Shown one piece after another: positions 16,168 to 25,172 of a stretch of 64,000 bases of DNA. The translations under genes were made by a program, and so were the position numbers. The notes beneath the pieces are model-generated. The model was not told the DNA's origin and ran no database searches. It was given only the letters and a program-made list of their open reading frames with translations. The stretch's first letter is position 1, and each line of letters starts with the position of its first letter. Source of the stretch: CAXMQS01 sp964195995 (lineage in GTDB: Bacteria > Actinomycetota > Acidimicrobiia > Spongiisociales > JAOTWH01); assembly GCA_964195995.1 (NCBI GenBank), contig CAXMQS010000088.1:46890-110889 (forward strand). The letters run 5' to 3'.

Positions 16168-17328
16168 CTACGGCGGATCCTGGCCGGAAGTACCCAGGGC
16201 CGAAGTCAGGACCAACACGGCGAGCACCGCTGGGATCGTGACCACCGCGATGGCTTGGCCAACAGTGAATGCGTCGGCTTCGGCGAGGAAGCCGACCATG
16301 GCCGGGGCGATGAGCAGCCCGACACGCGATCCGGCCGTGAGCGCCCCCAGGGAACGTCCACCGCCCGGCGACTTGGCGGCGGCGTCGTAGAGCTGGGGGA
16401 ACACGACCGAAACGCCAAGGGCCGCGATGAACAGCCCGATGAAGACTGACCCGATCCAAGGGACGAGCGTGGCAATGGCGATACCGAGAGCGGCAATCAC
16501 CGTCGCGGCGCGTATCGCAACTTGGCTGCCAAATCGATGGACAACGGTGTCTCCATTGAGGCGGCCGATGACCATGCCTGCGGTGAACGCCACATATGCC
16601 AAGGCCGCAACGCCCTCCGATGCCGCCAGATCTTCGGTGGCGCGGAAGGCTGCCCAATCGCTGTTGACCATCTCGGGAATCACGGCAGCTGCCCCAACGA
16701 GGAGGAAGAACCAGAGCACCCGCCCGAGCCTGCGCGAGCTATTCGCTGTCGCCGGCGGTGGCCGGTCATCGTGCGTCAGCAGCCCCGGCGCGACATAGAG
16801 CAAGGTCGCCAAGAGAGCGAGGGCCGCCAGCGCGAGATGCACACCGAGATCGACTCCCGCCGCCGCCATCCCGGTCGCGATGAGACCGCCGACCACCGTA
16901 CCGAGACTCCAGGTGGCGTGCAGGCGGTTCATGACCGGCTTTGCCCGCCTGGTACTGAGGGCGGAGCCTTGCACGTTCATGGCCACATCCGTGAACACGT
17001 CTGCTGCGTGGATCAGGCCAAGAACGAGCAGCAGCTGCCATACCGCGTCGACGACTCCAACGAGAGGGAGTAACAAGACGAGAAATGTCGATCCGACCAG
17101 CATGACCCGCTTGGTGCTGAGCTCTTCGGTCGCTCGGCCAACCAAGGCGCTACCCAGGACGCCCCCGACGGTCGCCACCGCCAATACCCACCCGATCGTC
17201 GACAACGACGCTCCAACCTCATCTCGGATCTCTGGCAAGCGAGGCACGTATGACGCCACCACCGCGCCGTTGACGAAGAACTGAACCGCAACCGCACGCA
17301 GCGCCCGCCGGTCGAGTTCGGTGCTCAT
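16168..17328 (-). CDS. MFS transporter
   Basis: 386 aa from ATG 17328 (a GTG at 17343 is the alternative). Twelve predicted spans, with an MFS loop motif between spans 2 and 3 (GRATEELSTKRVM) and a Pro-rich YVPRLPEIRD segment after span 1, typical of the YbjJ-like or sugar/drug efflux branch. Substrate unknown. It is directly upstream of the EtfD-like gene with a 5-base gap, so both may be on one transcript, although a functional link is not evident. Confidence 0.8.
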   Translation of the reverse strand: MSTELDRRALRAVAVQFFVNGAVVASYVPRLPEIRDEVGASLSTIGWVLAVATVGGVLGSALVGRATEELSTKRVMLVGSTFLVLLLPLVGVVDAVWQLLLVLGLIHAADVFTDVAMNVQGSALSTRRAKPVMNRLHATWSLGTVVGGLIATGMAAAGVDLGVHLALAALALLATLLYVAPGLLTHDDRPPPATANSSRRLGRVLWFFLLVGAAAVIPEMVNSDWAAFRATEDLAASEGVAALAYVAFTAGMVIGRLNGDTVVHRFGSQVAIRAATVIAALGIAIATLVPWIGSVFIGLFIAALGVSVVFPQLYDAAAKSPGGGRSLGALTAGSRVGLLIAPAMVGFLAEADAFTVGQAIAVVTIPAVLAVLVLTSALGTSGQDPP

Positions 17329-17364
17329 CGTTGGACCTGCCACACCAGGGACCGATCGATCGCC

Positions 17365-18081
17365 TTACACATCCTTGGTGCCGAACCACATCCCGCGGCC
17401 GATGAAGCCCTCGTCGTCGTAGTCGACTTCGAGGCCGGCAGCTTCCATGGCAGCTCGATACTCGGCGGCCGCGAACAGCGTTGTCGGGTGGTCTTCGGCG
17501 AAGTAGCTAACGCCGTGTGGCGTCATCACCATGTGATGGAAGTTGATGACCACGTGGTTGTCGACCCTCTCTCCGGTGCTCATGCGGGCAACCTTGAGAT
17601 CGTCGCTGTTGTATGTCATCAAGTCGAGATGGCCGTCGCTCCACCCCTCGACATCCAACCATGGCTCCACGATCAACACGCCGCCCGGCACCAGATGCCT
17701 GGTCATGTTGCTGATCGCCCTCGCGAGCGAATCGGTGTCTGGCATGTAGCCGATAGCACTGAAGAGACAGGTCACCGCATCGAACCGCCGATCGAGCTCG
17801 AAGTGCCGCATGTCACCAAGGTGGAAGGCGACATCGGGGTTGCGCTCGGTGGCGATGGCCAGCATCGGCTCGGAAAGATCGATGCCCTCGACTTCGTAGA
17901 ACCGTTGCAGGCGTTCAATGTGCAGGCCAGTGCCACAGGCGACGTCGAGGAGCGTTGCCGCACCAGGTCTCCTCGCCTGGATCCAGGTGTGAAGACGCTC
18001 GACATCGGCCTCGTAGTCCTTCATCTGGCCGTACAGAACGTCGTAGATCCTTGCCGACCCCTCCCACGGCTCCATCGCCAT
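17365..18081 (-). CDS. Class I SAM-dependent methyltransferase
   Basis: 238 aa. Motif I is LLDVACGTGLHIE, the acidic end of beta-2 is GIDLSEPML, and HLGDMRHFELDRRFDAVTCLFSA carries motifs II and III. The opening EPWEGSARIYDVLYG and the tail resemble NDP-aminosugar N-methyltransferases (DesVI-like) and other small-molecule enzymes, but the substrate is not determined. The ATG at 18081 has GGAGG five bases upstream, which decides it over a TTG at 18093. Confidence 0.8.
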   Translation of the reverse strand: MAMEPWEGSARIYDVLYGQMKDYEADVERLHTWIQARRPGAATLLDVACGTGLHIERLQRFYEVEGIDLSEPMLAIATERNPDVAFHLGDMRHFELDRRFDAVTCLFSAIGYMPDTDSLARAISNMTRHLVPGGVLIVEPWLDVEGWSDGHLDLMTYNSDDLKVARMSTGERVDNHVVINFHHMVMTPHGVSYFAEDHPTTLFAAAEYRAAMEAAGLEVDYDDEGFIGRGMWFGTKDV

Positions 18082-18097
18082 CGCTGCCTCCAACGAC

Positions 18098-18125
18098 AGA
18101 CGCCGCTGGCGGACCAGCGGCGTCT
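18098..18125 (-). terminator. Hairpin terminator after pspA-like gene
   Basis: A perfect 12-bp stem AGACGCCGCTGG / CCAGCGGCGTCT with loop CGGA lies between the stop of the PspA-like gene (18145) and the methyltransferase start. The downstream T-run on the minus strand is weak (TCTGTCGTTGG), so termination may be partial, or the hairpin may stabilise an end. Confidence 0.65.
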
Positions 18126-18144
18126 CTCTACGGTTTGTGCCGCC

Positions 18145-18867
18145 TCAGCCTGTGATGCCGAGCTCGGCCTTGAGCTCCTCGAGCTTGGCATCCGCCTGGC
18201 TCAGCGAGATCGCCTCGCGTAGCTCAGCCTCAGCGCCCTGCGGGGTCGCCTCGTTGAGCTCGGCCTTGGCCATCGCATCTGCCTTGCGGGATTCGATCTT
18301 CTCTTCGACCCTCGCCAGCGACGGCATCTCGTCGTCGAATGTCGAGGACAAGGCGTCCATCGCTTTGTTTACGGACTCCTGCATCTTGGCCTGCTGGAGA
18401 GAGCCCATCAGCTCCATCTTCTTGGCCGACAGTTCCTGGAGACGCATGGCGTTTGACTGGACGGCTCCCTTGGCGTCCTCGGCCTGGCTCATGGCTGTCT
18501 CGTACTGCCCGCGCAGGGCTGTGAGGTTGTTCTCAGCAGCCTGGAGGCGCATCGCAAGACCCTGTGCGGACTGTGTCCACTTGTCGGTGCCAGCGGCGTC
18601 GCCGGCGGCCGTCGATTCCTGCGCCTTGAGAAGCGCCTGCTTGGCCAATTCGCGAGCCTCGCCTACCTCATCAGCCGAGTTCTCAATCTGACTCTCGAGC
18701 TTGTGGCGATGCGCCACGACCTTGGCTGCTTGATTGCGGAGTTCCTGGTCGCGCTTGCGAGCCTCGGTGATGGCTTGTTCCATCTCGATCTCGGGGTCCA
18801 TCGCCTTTTCCGCCGTCGAGCGGAATAGCTGCTTGATATATCCCCATAGTCGTTTGAGGAAACCCAT
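18145..18867 (-). CDS. PspA/IM30-family membrane-stress protein
   Basis: 240 aa, almost wholly helical coiled coil. The amphipathic N-terminal helix (MGFLKRLWGYIKQLF), the DPEIEMEQAI segment at about 24-33 and the central helix starting AKVVAHRHKLESQIE match PspA/Vipp1 proteins, which form ESCRT-III-like assemblies that repair membranes. Length is normal for the family (about 220-250). It is followed on the same strand by a hairpin terminator, and preceded by the TPM-like protein gene, whose stop at 18932 is not overlapping. No PspF or PspBC gene is nearby, as usual in actinobacteria. Confidence 0.88.
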   Translation of the reverse strand: MGFLKRLWGYIKQLFRSTAEKAMDPEIEMEQAITEARKRDQELRNQAAKVVAHRHKLESQIENSADEVGEARELAKQALLKAQESTAAGDAAGTDKWTQSAQGLAMRLQAAENNLTALRGQYETAMSQAEDAKGAVQSNAMRLQELSAKKMELMGSLQQAKMQESVNKAMDALSSTFDDEMPSLARVEEKIESRKADAMAKAELNEATPQGAEAELREAISLSQADAKLEELKAELGITG

Positions 18868-18931
18868 GTTTCACGTCCCTTTCGATGAGAGCGGCAGTCT
18901 AGGAGAAGTGGGGGACGGCTGGGCCGGTCGA

Positions 18932-20287
18932 TTACCGGCGGCGGCGCCTGCCGCCGCGTGAGCGCTTCGACTTTGGACTCGGAGAAGGCGAGGATCGGCG
19001 GGTGGCTGAACGGGAGGAGGATGGCCCCGGAATGGGCCCGGATGAACTTCCCGACGACCTAGTCGAGGAGGCTCTCGACGTGGATCTACGTGATGAGCGG
19101 CCGAAGAGCCCTCCCCCGCGGCGGCCCTTGCCGAGCAGGTCTGGCAATGCCTGACTAGCACCACCAACGAGGATCGACAGCAGGTCCATCCCTCCGAAGC
19201 CGCCGCCGCCGTGGGATTTGGGCGCACGAGGAGCAGGCACCCGACGACCACCGACGTCGATCATCCTGGGGTCGGGCCGTTGTCCAGCAGTCAGCTTGCC
19301 GGCGTCTGCCTTGCACACCCTCACCTCTCTGTTCCCGGCCGAGGTCTTGATGGTGGCTTCGACTGTCGGCCCCCGGTGGGTTGGGTCGAAGAAACAGCGA
19401 GCCATCTCCTTGCGAGGCTTGGGGGGCATCGGATCTCCATCGAGGATGGCCTGGCTCGAATCGAGCTGCCATGCCGCCTCGTCCAGTCGATCGGACAGGG
19501 CTTCGAGTTGGGCCAAGGTCGTGGCCTTCTCGAACTCTTCGGACGCCTTCTCGTAGACCCCGCTGCCCTCCTCGAAGAAGGCGACAGCCTTGGGGCCACC
19601 AAGCCGAACCCGGTCAGCCAGGTCGAGGATGTCGTTGGCCATCGAGTCGAGCTGTGACTGGATCTCGTTGCGGGCCCCTTGGATATCGCCCTCCGAGCGC
19701 GCCACCGATGCCTTCTTGGACTTCCTCATCACGAACCAGGCGATAGCCACGAAGCCGAGGACGATTATCAGAAGAACCCACAGCCCACTGCCGCCGCCCG
19801 AGCTAGAAGCTGACGGGGCAGGAGCCTGAGTTGGCGTTGGCACCGCGGCTGGGACAGTGGCGCCGGTCAGGGTCTCCACCACATTGGTGAGGTAGACGAG
19901 ATCGCTGCCCCCGGCTGCGTCTGCGGCATTGAGGGCTGCCTCGACGTCTGCGCGGTCGAACTCGTCGACCGTCTCGTAGCCAACAAAGCCATCTTCGGTG
20001 AGAACGATGACGGTCGCCGGGCCGCCAATGGCGTCGAGAACGCCACCGGCAAAGGTGGTTGGTCCGCCGCCGGGGCTCTCGTCCAGCACCACGAGGGAGA
20101 GGCGGAATCCCCGGTCGCGAGCACCGCTGACAAGATCGCTCACCCGAGACTCGCTGATGCTGGTCCCGGGGCCGAGGTAGTAGCCCTCCTCAGAGACGGC
20201 AACAACGGCGTCGATGGTGGTCTGGGCGGCCGCAGGAGCGGCGACCAGCATCAGCGCGACGATGGGGGGGAGCAATCGGCGAGTCAT
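18932..20287 (-). CDS. TPM-domain-like membrane protein with basic Ser/Arg tail
   Basis: 451 aa from ATG 20287; the ORF is open further but upstream residues lack a signal. The signal peptide (LLPPIVALMLVAAPAAAQ) is followed by a domain with SEEGYYLGPG and LVVLDESPGG, reminiscent of extracytoplasmic TPM/YgcG domains. A single span (GLWVLLIIVLGFVAIAWFV) precedes a cytoplasmic coiled coil, a segment with CFFDPTHRGP, a Gly-rich stretch and a low-complexity Ser/Arg/Pro tail. It sits directly upstream of the PspA-like gene on the same strand, so a membrane-stress role is suggested. Function unproven. Confidence 0.72.
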   Translation of the reverse strand: MTRRLLPPIVALMLVAAPAAAQTTIDAVVAVSEEGYYLGPGTSISESRVSDLVSGARDRGFRLSLVVLDESPGGGPTTFAGGVLDAIGGPATVIVLTEDGFVGYETVDEFDRADVEAALNAADAAGGSDLVYLTNVVETLTGATVPAAVPTPTQAPAPSASSSGGGSGLWVLLIIVLGFVAIAWFVMRKSKKASVARSEGDIQGARNEIQSQLDSMANDILDLADRVRLGGPKAVAFFEEGSGVYEKASEEFEKATTLAQLEALSDRLDEAAWQLDSSQAILDGDPMPPKPRKEMARCFFDPTHRGPTVEATIKTSAGNREVRVCKADAGKLTAGQRPDPRMIDVGGRRVPAPRAPKSHGGGGFGGMDLLSILVGGASQALPDLLGKGRRGGGLFGRSSRRSTSRASSTRSSGSSSGPIPGPSSSRSATRRSSPSPSPKSKRSRGGRRRRR

Positions 20288-20381
20288 AGCTACGAGAGGA
20301 TAGACCCTGTGCCAGGGGCCGCTCCGAGCCCGAAGAGCGCGGCCACCACGCGATGAAACCCCTCGGTGGCCCGCCATCCGC

Positions 20382-21197
20382 CTAGGCGTCGTCGTCCGTC
20401 GAACCCAGCTCTCGAGAGCGTGCTGCGGCTGCCCTGATGGCATCCTCGACCAGTGAGCGAAAGCCCCCGCCGTCGAGCACGTGCATGGCGGCGGCGGTCG
20501 TGCCCCCGGGTGATGTCACCTGGGCTCGGAGCGCAGCCGGTGAACTCTCCGACTCGCGCATCAGGATGCCGGCACCCCGCATGGTTTGTGCAACGAGCCG
20601 CGTGGCTGCATGGTGGGGAAGGCCTTCCCTAAGTGCAGCTTCGGTAAGCGCCTCTGCCAAGAGGAAGGCGTACGCGGGCCCCGTCCCCGAAACGGCGGTG
20701 ACGGCATCGAGGTGCTGTTCACCGAGCCGAATGATCTGGCCGACGGCGCTGAGAACTGACTCGGCCTTCTCCATGGCCGTCGAATCGACGAAGCTCCCGG
20801 CGCAATAGGCGGTGATCGCCTCATCCACGGCGGCCGGCGTGTTCGGCATCGCCCTAATGACAGGCACCTCGCCGAGAGCGCTCTCGTAGGTCGCGATAGG
20901 CGTACCGGCGGCGAGAGAAACGACGACCTGGTCTTTGCGAACCTCCTCGCCCAGCTGTTGCAGGAGAGCTGGGACATCGCGCGGCTTCACCGATACGACC
21001 ACGACTTCTGAGCCCGCAACAGCCGTTGCCGCATCCAATGAAGCGGAGACGCCAAGGCGCTCGTCAAGCTCTTTGGCCCGCTCGGGGCGACGCACGCACA
21101 GAGTGAGGTCGGCTGCGTCCCAGCCGGCACGCAGCAATCCGGAAGCGAACATCTCGCCCATCGAGCCGACACCGACAATGGCAACAGACGGTTTCAT
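20382..21197 (-). CDS. proC: Pyrroline-5-carboxylate reductase
   Basis: 271 aa, normal length. The N-terminal Rossmann motif VGVGSMGEMFASGLL binds NAD(P)H; VVVSVKP and VIRAMPNTPAAV are classical ProC segments; the C-terminal signature AVSGTGPAYAFLLAEALTEAALREGL and TSPGGTTAAAM are intact. It reduces 1-pyrroline-5-carboxylate to proline, the last step of proline synthesis. Neighbours on the same strand (FMN reductase upstream, TPM-like protein downstream) are not pathway partners. Confidence 0.95.
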   Translation of the reverse strand: MKPSVAIVGVGSMGEMFASGLLRAGWDAADLTLCVRRPERAKELDERLGVSASLDAATAVAGSEVVVVSVKPRDVPALLQQLGEEVRKDQVVVSLAAGTPIATYESALGEVPVIRAMPNTPAAVDEAITAYCAGSFVDSTAMEKAESVLSAVGQIIRLGEQHLDAVTAVSGTGPAYAFLLAEALTEAALREGLPHHAATRLVAQTMRGAGILMRESESSPAALRAQVTSPGGTTAAAMHVLDGGGFRSLVEDAIRAAAARSRELGSTDDDA

Positions 21198-21230
21198 GCC
21201 AGGAGTGTAGGGAGGTTGGGGTTTCGCGTT

Positions 21231-21782
21231 CTAGAGGATGCCGCGAGCAGGGGTGAGAGCGTCAGCGAACCACGCCATCTCCGCGGCCATCTTCTCGATG
21301 GCCCTCGCGGTGCGGTCGCTCGAAAAGGTGCCATCTTCATCGATGTCGGCTGCCACTCGCGAAACGAAGACCGAGTCACCGACGGGAACCATGCGATGCG
21401 AGAGCGCTACCAACCGAAGTGACTCGACCAGCCTCGATCCGCCGTGGCCGCCGGCTGAAACACCGACGAAGCCGATGGGCTTTCTCGAGAACTCGTCGCC
21501 ACCTTCGTCCAGCAGCAGTTTCAATTCGCCCGGATAACCATGGTTGTATTCAGGGGCAACGATGACCACGCCATCCGCGCTCTCGATCGTCGAGCGGAAC
21601 TCGCCGATCGTTGCCGTGCCTCGGCCGTCGTGAGTCGCACTCAGATCGAAGTCGGCGACATCGACCAGCTCGCTCTTGAGGCCGAGTCGCGACAGCTCGG
21701 TGACGACGAAGTCGGCGACAGGGGCTGACTTTCGCTCGGCCCGAGCTGTGCCGAGGATCACTGGAAAGAAGTGCTGGTCCAT
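21231..21782 (-). CDS. NADPH-dependent FMN reductase family protein
   Basis: 183 aa flavodoxin-like fold. VILGTARAERKSAPVADFV is the phosphate-binding loop, VVIVAPEYNHGYPGELKLLLD is the family signature around the flavin, and GFVGVSAGGHGGSR closes the active site. Such enzymes reduce FMN, quinones or azo compounds with NAD(P)H. Substrate not determinable. It is 33 bases upstream of proC on the same strand. Confidence 0.85.
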   Translation of the reverse strand: MDQHFFPVILGTARAERKSAPVADFVVTELSRLGLKSELVDVADFDLSATHDGRGTATIGEFRSTIESADGVVIVAPEYNHGYPGELKLLLDEGGDEFSRKPIGFVGVSAGGHGGSRLVESLRLVALSHRMVPVGDSVFVSRVAADIDEDGTFSSDRTARAIEKMAAEMAWFADALTPARGIL

Positions 21783-21877
21783 TGCGTCAGTTGCAACCTC
21801 TGTCGCGGTACCGACATTCCGACCAGGAGCGCCGGGGACGGCGACCAGGTAGGCTATGTCTTATTGGGAGGTGGGCC

Positions 21878-22195
21878 ATGGCCGATTTGAGACCGCTGGA
21901 GCGGCGAGTTGTGAAGCTCGCCGAGGCCGGGATCGATCGCGCCGAGATCGGGCGTCGTTTTAGGCGATCCGAGGCCCACATCTCACGCATCGTCGACCTC
22001 ACCGAACTGCCCGGCCGCTCGGCGCAGCCAAAGAGCTCGACGCTGCGTCCCCTGGAACGCCGGGTGCTTCACCTGAGAGGTGAGGGTCACGACCACACCG
22101 AGATCGGGCGTCGTTTCAAGCGCAGCCCCGAGCACATGCGCCGCGTCGAGGGCATGGCTCTCTACAAGATGGCTCGCACTCTCCTGCAGACGTAG
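21878..22195 (+). CDS. Small protein with two tandem HTH-like units
   Basis: 105 aa, ATG behind a GGGAGGTGGG site. Two homologous halves follow each other: LRPLERRVVKLAEAGIDRAE with IGRRFRRSEAHI, and LRPLERRVLHLRGEGHDHTE with IGRRFKRSPEHM. Each resembles the LuxR/sigma-4-type helix-turn-helix in which a helix, a short turn (AEIGRRF) and a recognition helix follow. A duplicated DNA-binding unit in such a small protein suggests binding to a direct repeat as a monomer. Target unknown. Confidence 0.72.
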   Translation: MADLRPLERRVVKLAEAGIDRAEIGRRFRRSEAHISRIVDLTELPGRSAQPKSSTLRPLERRVLHLRGEGHDHTEIGRRFKRSPEHMRRVEGMALYKMARTLLQT

Positions 22196-22239
22196 CCGGT
22201 ATTCGGAATAGCCGACGGCACGCGCCAACCTGTGTCTTC

Positions 22240-23517
22240 ATGACCCGTCGCGCTGGCATCGTCACATCGCTTCTCCTCGCCCTGGCGCTGGTCGCTGCCG
22301 CCTGCGGTGACAGCGGCGGCTCTCCGGGCGGGGCCCTTGCCGACGGCACCACTGCAGACGCCACGGCGGGCACGGGGAGTGACGGCACGACTGCCGATGG
22401 CACCACTGGCACTACGGCTGCGGCGCCAGATCTGGCTCCGCTGATAGGCCTCGACCTCGAGTTCATCACGGACGACATCCCGCGCCCCACCGGGATCATG
22501 ACGGCGCCGGGTAGCGACTACCTCTATTTCGTCGACCAGCTCGGAACGGTCCGGGTCTTTGACACCGACTTCAACAATCTGCCCGACCGCTTCATCAACA
22601 TCCGCGACATCGTCAAGATGGGCGGCATCGAGCAGGGGTTGCTGGGCATGGCGTTCCATCCCGACTTCGCCAGCAACGGCCGCTTCTTCGTTTACTACAC
22701 AGACGCCGACGGCTCGCGCACGCTGGCCGAGTACGGAATGCTGTCCATGGAGCCGCCCATCGCCGACACCTCCACGGCCCGGATCCTGTTCGTCAGGCCG
22801 CAGCCAACGACGGAGCCACGGCACTACGGCGGCATGCTCAAGTTCGGGCCCGACGGCTATCTGTGGGTCTCGGTCGGCGACGGCGCCCGCGCCAGCGTCA
22901 ACGGTCAGAACCCAGACAACATCTTCGGGACGATCCTGCGAATCGATGTCGACAGCGGTGACCCCTATGGAGTCCCCCCAGACAACCCGTTCGTCAACGG
23001 TGGCGGGCTGCCCGAGGTGTGGGCGTACGGCCTGCGCAACCCGTGGCGCTTCGATCTGGACCCGGTGGACGGCCTCATCTACATCGCGGATGTTGGGCAG
23101 GAGAGGATCGAAGAGGTCAACGTGGTGTCGATGACACAGGGTGGCTACAACTTCGGCTGGGACATTCTCGAGGCATCTCGCTGTTTCCGCGAGTCGGGAT
23201 GCGATCGAACGGGGCTGACCGATCCGATCGTCGAGTACACCCACGACGAGGGCTGCTCGATCACGGGTGGAGTGGTTTACCGCGGAGACGCCATGCCCGA
23301 GCTCAACGGCCACTACTTCTACGCCGACTGGTGCAACGGCTGGGTTCGCAGCTTCCGCCATATCGATGGTGCCGCTACCCAGACGGAAGATTGGACCCAG
23401 GACTTGTTCAACGCCGGCCAGGTCCAGGCTTTTGGGTTCGACAGCACCGGCGAGATGTACATCGGCAACCACGAAGGCCTCATCTACAAGGTCGTGCCCG
23501 TCAGGGCGGACTCCTAG
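22240..23517 (+). CDS. PQQ-type sugar dehydrogenase-like lipoprotein (YliI/Asd family)
   Basis: 425 aa. A lipoprotein signal (LLLALALVAAACGD) and a Gly/Thr/Ala-rich spacer precede a beta-propeller of the glucose/sorbosone dehydrogenase family. Typical segments are EQGLLGMAFHPDF, FVYYTD, RHYGGMLKFGPDGYLW, GTILRID, WAYGLRNPWRFD, DVGQERIEEVN and the late ITGGVVYRG. Soluble aldose sugar dehydrogenases of this type use PQQ in the periplasm or cell surface. No PQQ synthesis genes are seen here. The 3' end overlaps the convergent AcnX small-subunit gene by 4 bases. Confidence 0.88.
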   Translation: MTRRAGIVTSLLLALALVAAACGDSGGSPGGALADGTTADATAGTGSDGTTADGTTGTTAAAPDLAPLIGLDLEFITDDIPRPTGIMTAPGSDYLYFVDQLGTVRVFDTDFNNLPDRFINIRDIVKMGGIEQGLLGMAFHPDFASNGRFFVYYTDADGSRTLAEYGMLSMEPPIADTSTARILFVRPQPTTEPRHYGGMLKFGPDGYLWVSVGDGARASVNGQNPDNIFGTILRIDVDSGDPYGVPPDNPFVNGGGLPEVWAYGLRNPWRFDLDPVDGLIYIADVGQERIEEVNVVSMTQGGYNFGWDILEASRCFRESGCDRTGLTDPIVEYTHDEGCSITGGVVYRGDAMPELNGHYFYADWCNGWVRSFRHIDGAATQTEDWTQDLFNAGQVQAFGFDSTGEMYIGNHEGLIYKVVPVRADS

Positions 23518-23918
23518 ACAACGGCCCTGACGCCGTCTGCATCGACTCGATAGCGGCGTCCCGACTCGAATCCGGCGATCGAGGCAACGACCACGATGGG
23601 ACAGGATCGGTCGTAGAGCTCGCCGGCGACGAGGGCTCCCGCCAACAGGATCTCGTCGCTCTGATCGAGGACTATGGCGCAGGGTCCGGTTCCCAGCCGG
23701 AGACACTCGGCGAGCACGCTGGACGCCGACGAGCTGCCCTTGCCGTGGGACATCACCAACACCCGACCTGCGACGGAGCTGCCGGCCTGGGGATGGCGCT
23801 GATCGATGATGTCGCCGGTGGCCGCATCCACACCACCCCAGAAGCTGATCGGTTCCGCCAACACCAGCGCCTCCCCCTCAGCGAAACCTGCCAGCAGGAC
23901 GCGCTGGTCAGTTGTCAT
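23514..23918 (-). CDS. Aconitase X small subunit (DUF126 swivel domain)
   Basis: 134 aa. The sequence matches the swivelling beta-barrel of aconitase X: GEALVLAEPISFWGGVDAATGDIIDQRHPQ in two stretches, GRVLVMSHGKGSSSASSVLAE around the active-site Ser, and late GCPIVVVAS-like strand (here CPIVVVASI). In bacteria AcnX acts as cis-3-hydroxy-L-proline dehydratase; in archaea as phosphomevalonate dehydratase. The gene overlaps the large-subunit gene by 11 bases, so the two subunits are made together. Confidence 0.85.
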   Translation of the reverse strand: MTTDQRVLLAGFAEGEALVLAEPISFWGGVDAATGDIIDQRHPQAGSSVAGRVLVMSHGKGSSSASSVLAECLRLGTGPCAIVLDQSDEILLAGALVAGELYDRSCPIVVVASIAGFESGRRYRVDADGVRAVV

Positions 23919-25170
23919 GCCACCACCTGTCGGATCTTGTTATCTCACCGGCGATAGCGGAGGCGACGCAGTCCTCGGTTGAGCCGAACACCACCTGGGC
24001 TCCGATGTTCGCCGGTGCGTAGTAGGCCCACTTCGCGGAATCGGTCATCATCACCTGGCCCGGCTCAACAGACATGATCGGCTTGAGGTAGGTGCAGGTG
24101 TCGGTGACGATCTCTACGCCCGCCCCCAGCAAGGCGTCGCCAGCACTGCTTGCCGCCAAGACGTCGCGGGCCGTGTTGACCGAACATTCGATGGTCGGCG
24201 CCACCCGCTGTGATCCGAAGAGACCTGCGATTCGATCGAGCTCAGCCACCGAGGCGTGCGGGGTGCCGAGGGCGACGGCACCAAGCGGGCCGGCAGCAAC
24301 AGTGCTCAGATCATCACGGGCGCGCGTGAGGTCCTCGGCCGTGATCGTCATCCTTGCCACGTCGACCCTGCCTCCAAGAGCCTCCTGCAGCGTCGGAGCC
24401 TCTGGTGTGATGCCAACGGCATGGAACATGGCAACTGCTCCCGACGATGCGGCGCCCGCCCCAAGCGCCTTGAGTTGATCCTCCGTTGCGGACTCGAGTC
24501 CAACGATGACAGGGATGCGCAGGCCCGCCTCGTAGCCGATGAGGTGACCGAGCACCGGGAAGAGGGCATCGCTCTCGGCCACCGACGCCGGCAGGTCGAC
24601 CAGCTCGAAGATGATCCCGCCCCTCCTCCCGGCATCGAGATGGAGTCCGGCTGCTGGAGCCCGTCCCGTGATCGCGGCGCAGATATCCGTGAAGTCCCCG
24701 TAGCGCTCGGTGCGGGCGCCGAGCACCGAGTTGGCGAAGACGATGGCGTTGGATTCGCCCCAGGCCACCTGGGCCCCGAAGGAAGGGCGGTCTTCGAGTT
24801 GATAGGGAGCACAGGTCCAGGTGGCACGCCCCCCGAGCGCCTCGTAGGCGGCGACCAAACGAGCCGCCTCGGGCGCATGGTCTGTGTCCCCACGGTTCAG
24901 CTCGGGATGGAGCAGGTCAAGCGAGGTCACATTGAGGGTGGTGGGCACCGCAACTTGGCCGCGCTCGTCCACGAGCCGCTCTGCGAACTCAAGACCGGCC
25001 ATCCCATGGAAGAGGCAGGAGTCGATGTGAGCTCCAGATATGTCGAGCAGCTGTGCCGCGCCCAATGCTTCGGCGACGGAAACCAGGATCCGCATGGCGA
25101 TCTGCTCGGCACCCGTTCCCTCACCTGACAGCATCGCCTGATCTGAATCGGAGAGGGCAAGTGGTGCCAC
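23908..25170 (-). CDS. Aconitase X large catalytic subunit (DUF521)
   Basis: 420 aa from a GTG at 25170. AcnX features visible include the early GAEQIAMRILV, the AHIDSCLFHG loop, VPTTLNVTSLD, YGDFTDICAAITGRAP, and ECSVNTARDVL and VEIVTDTCTYLKPI holding the cysteines of the cluster site. Likely reaction: dehydration of cis-3-hydroxy-L-proline to 1-pyrroline-2-carboxylate in the cytoplasm; a mevalonate role is less likely, as no mevalonate genes are present. It follows an isochorismatase-fold hydrolase gene after 2 bases and overlaps the small-subunit gene. Confidence 0.85.
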   Translation of the reverse strand: MAPLALSDSDQAMLSGEGTGAEQIAMRILVSVAEALGAAQLLDISGAHIDSCLFHGMAGLEFAERLVDERGQVAVPTTLNVTSLDLLHPELNRGDTDHAPEAARLVAAYEALGGRATWTCAPYQLEDRPSFGAQVAWGESNAIVFANSVLGARTERYGDFTDICAAITGRAPAAGLHLDAGRRGGIIFELVDLPASVAESDALFPVLGHLIGYEAGLRIPVIVGLESATEDQLKALGAGAASSGAVAMFHAVGITPEAPTLQEALGGRVDVARMTITAEDLTRARDDLSTVAAGPLGAVALGTPHASVAELDRIAGLFGSQRVAPTIECSVNTARDVLAASSAGDALLGAGVEIVTDTCTYLKPIMSVEPGQVMMTDSAKWAYYAPANIGAQVVFGSTEDCVASAIAGEITRSDRWWHDN

Positions 25171-25172
25171 GG

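Noticed and set aside
16163..16657. N-terminal extension of the EtfD-like protein
   Set aside because: This part lies within the MFS gene in another frame and is Arg/His-rich without family similarity.
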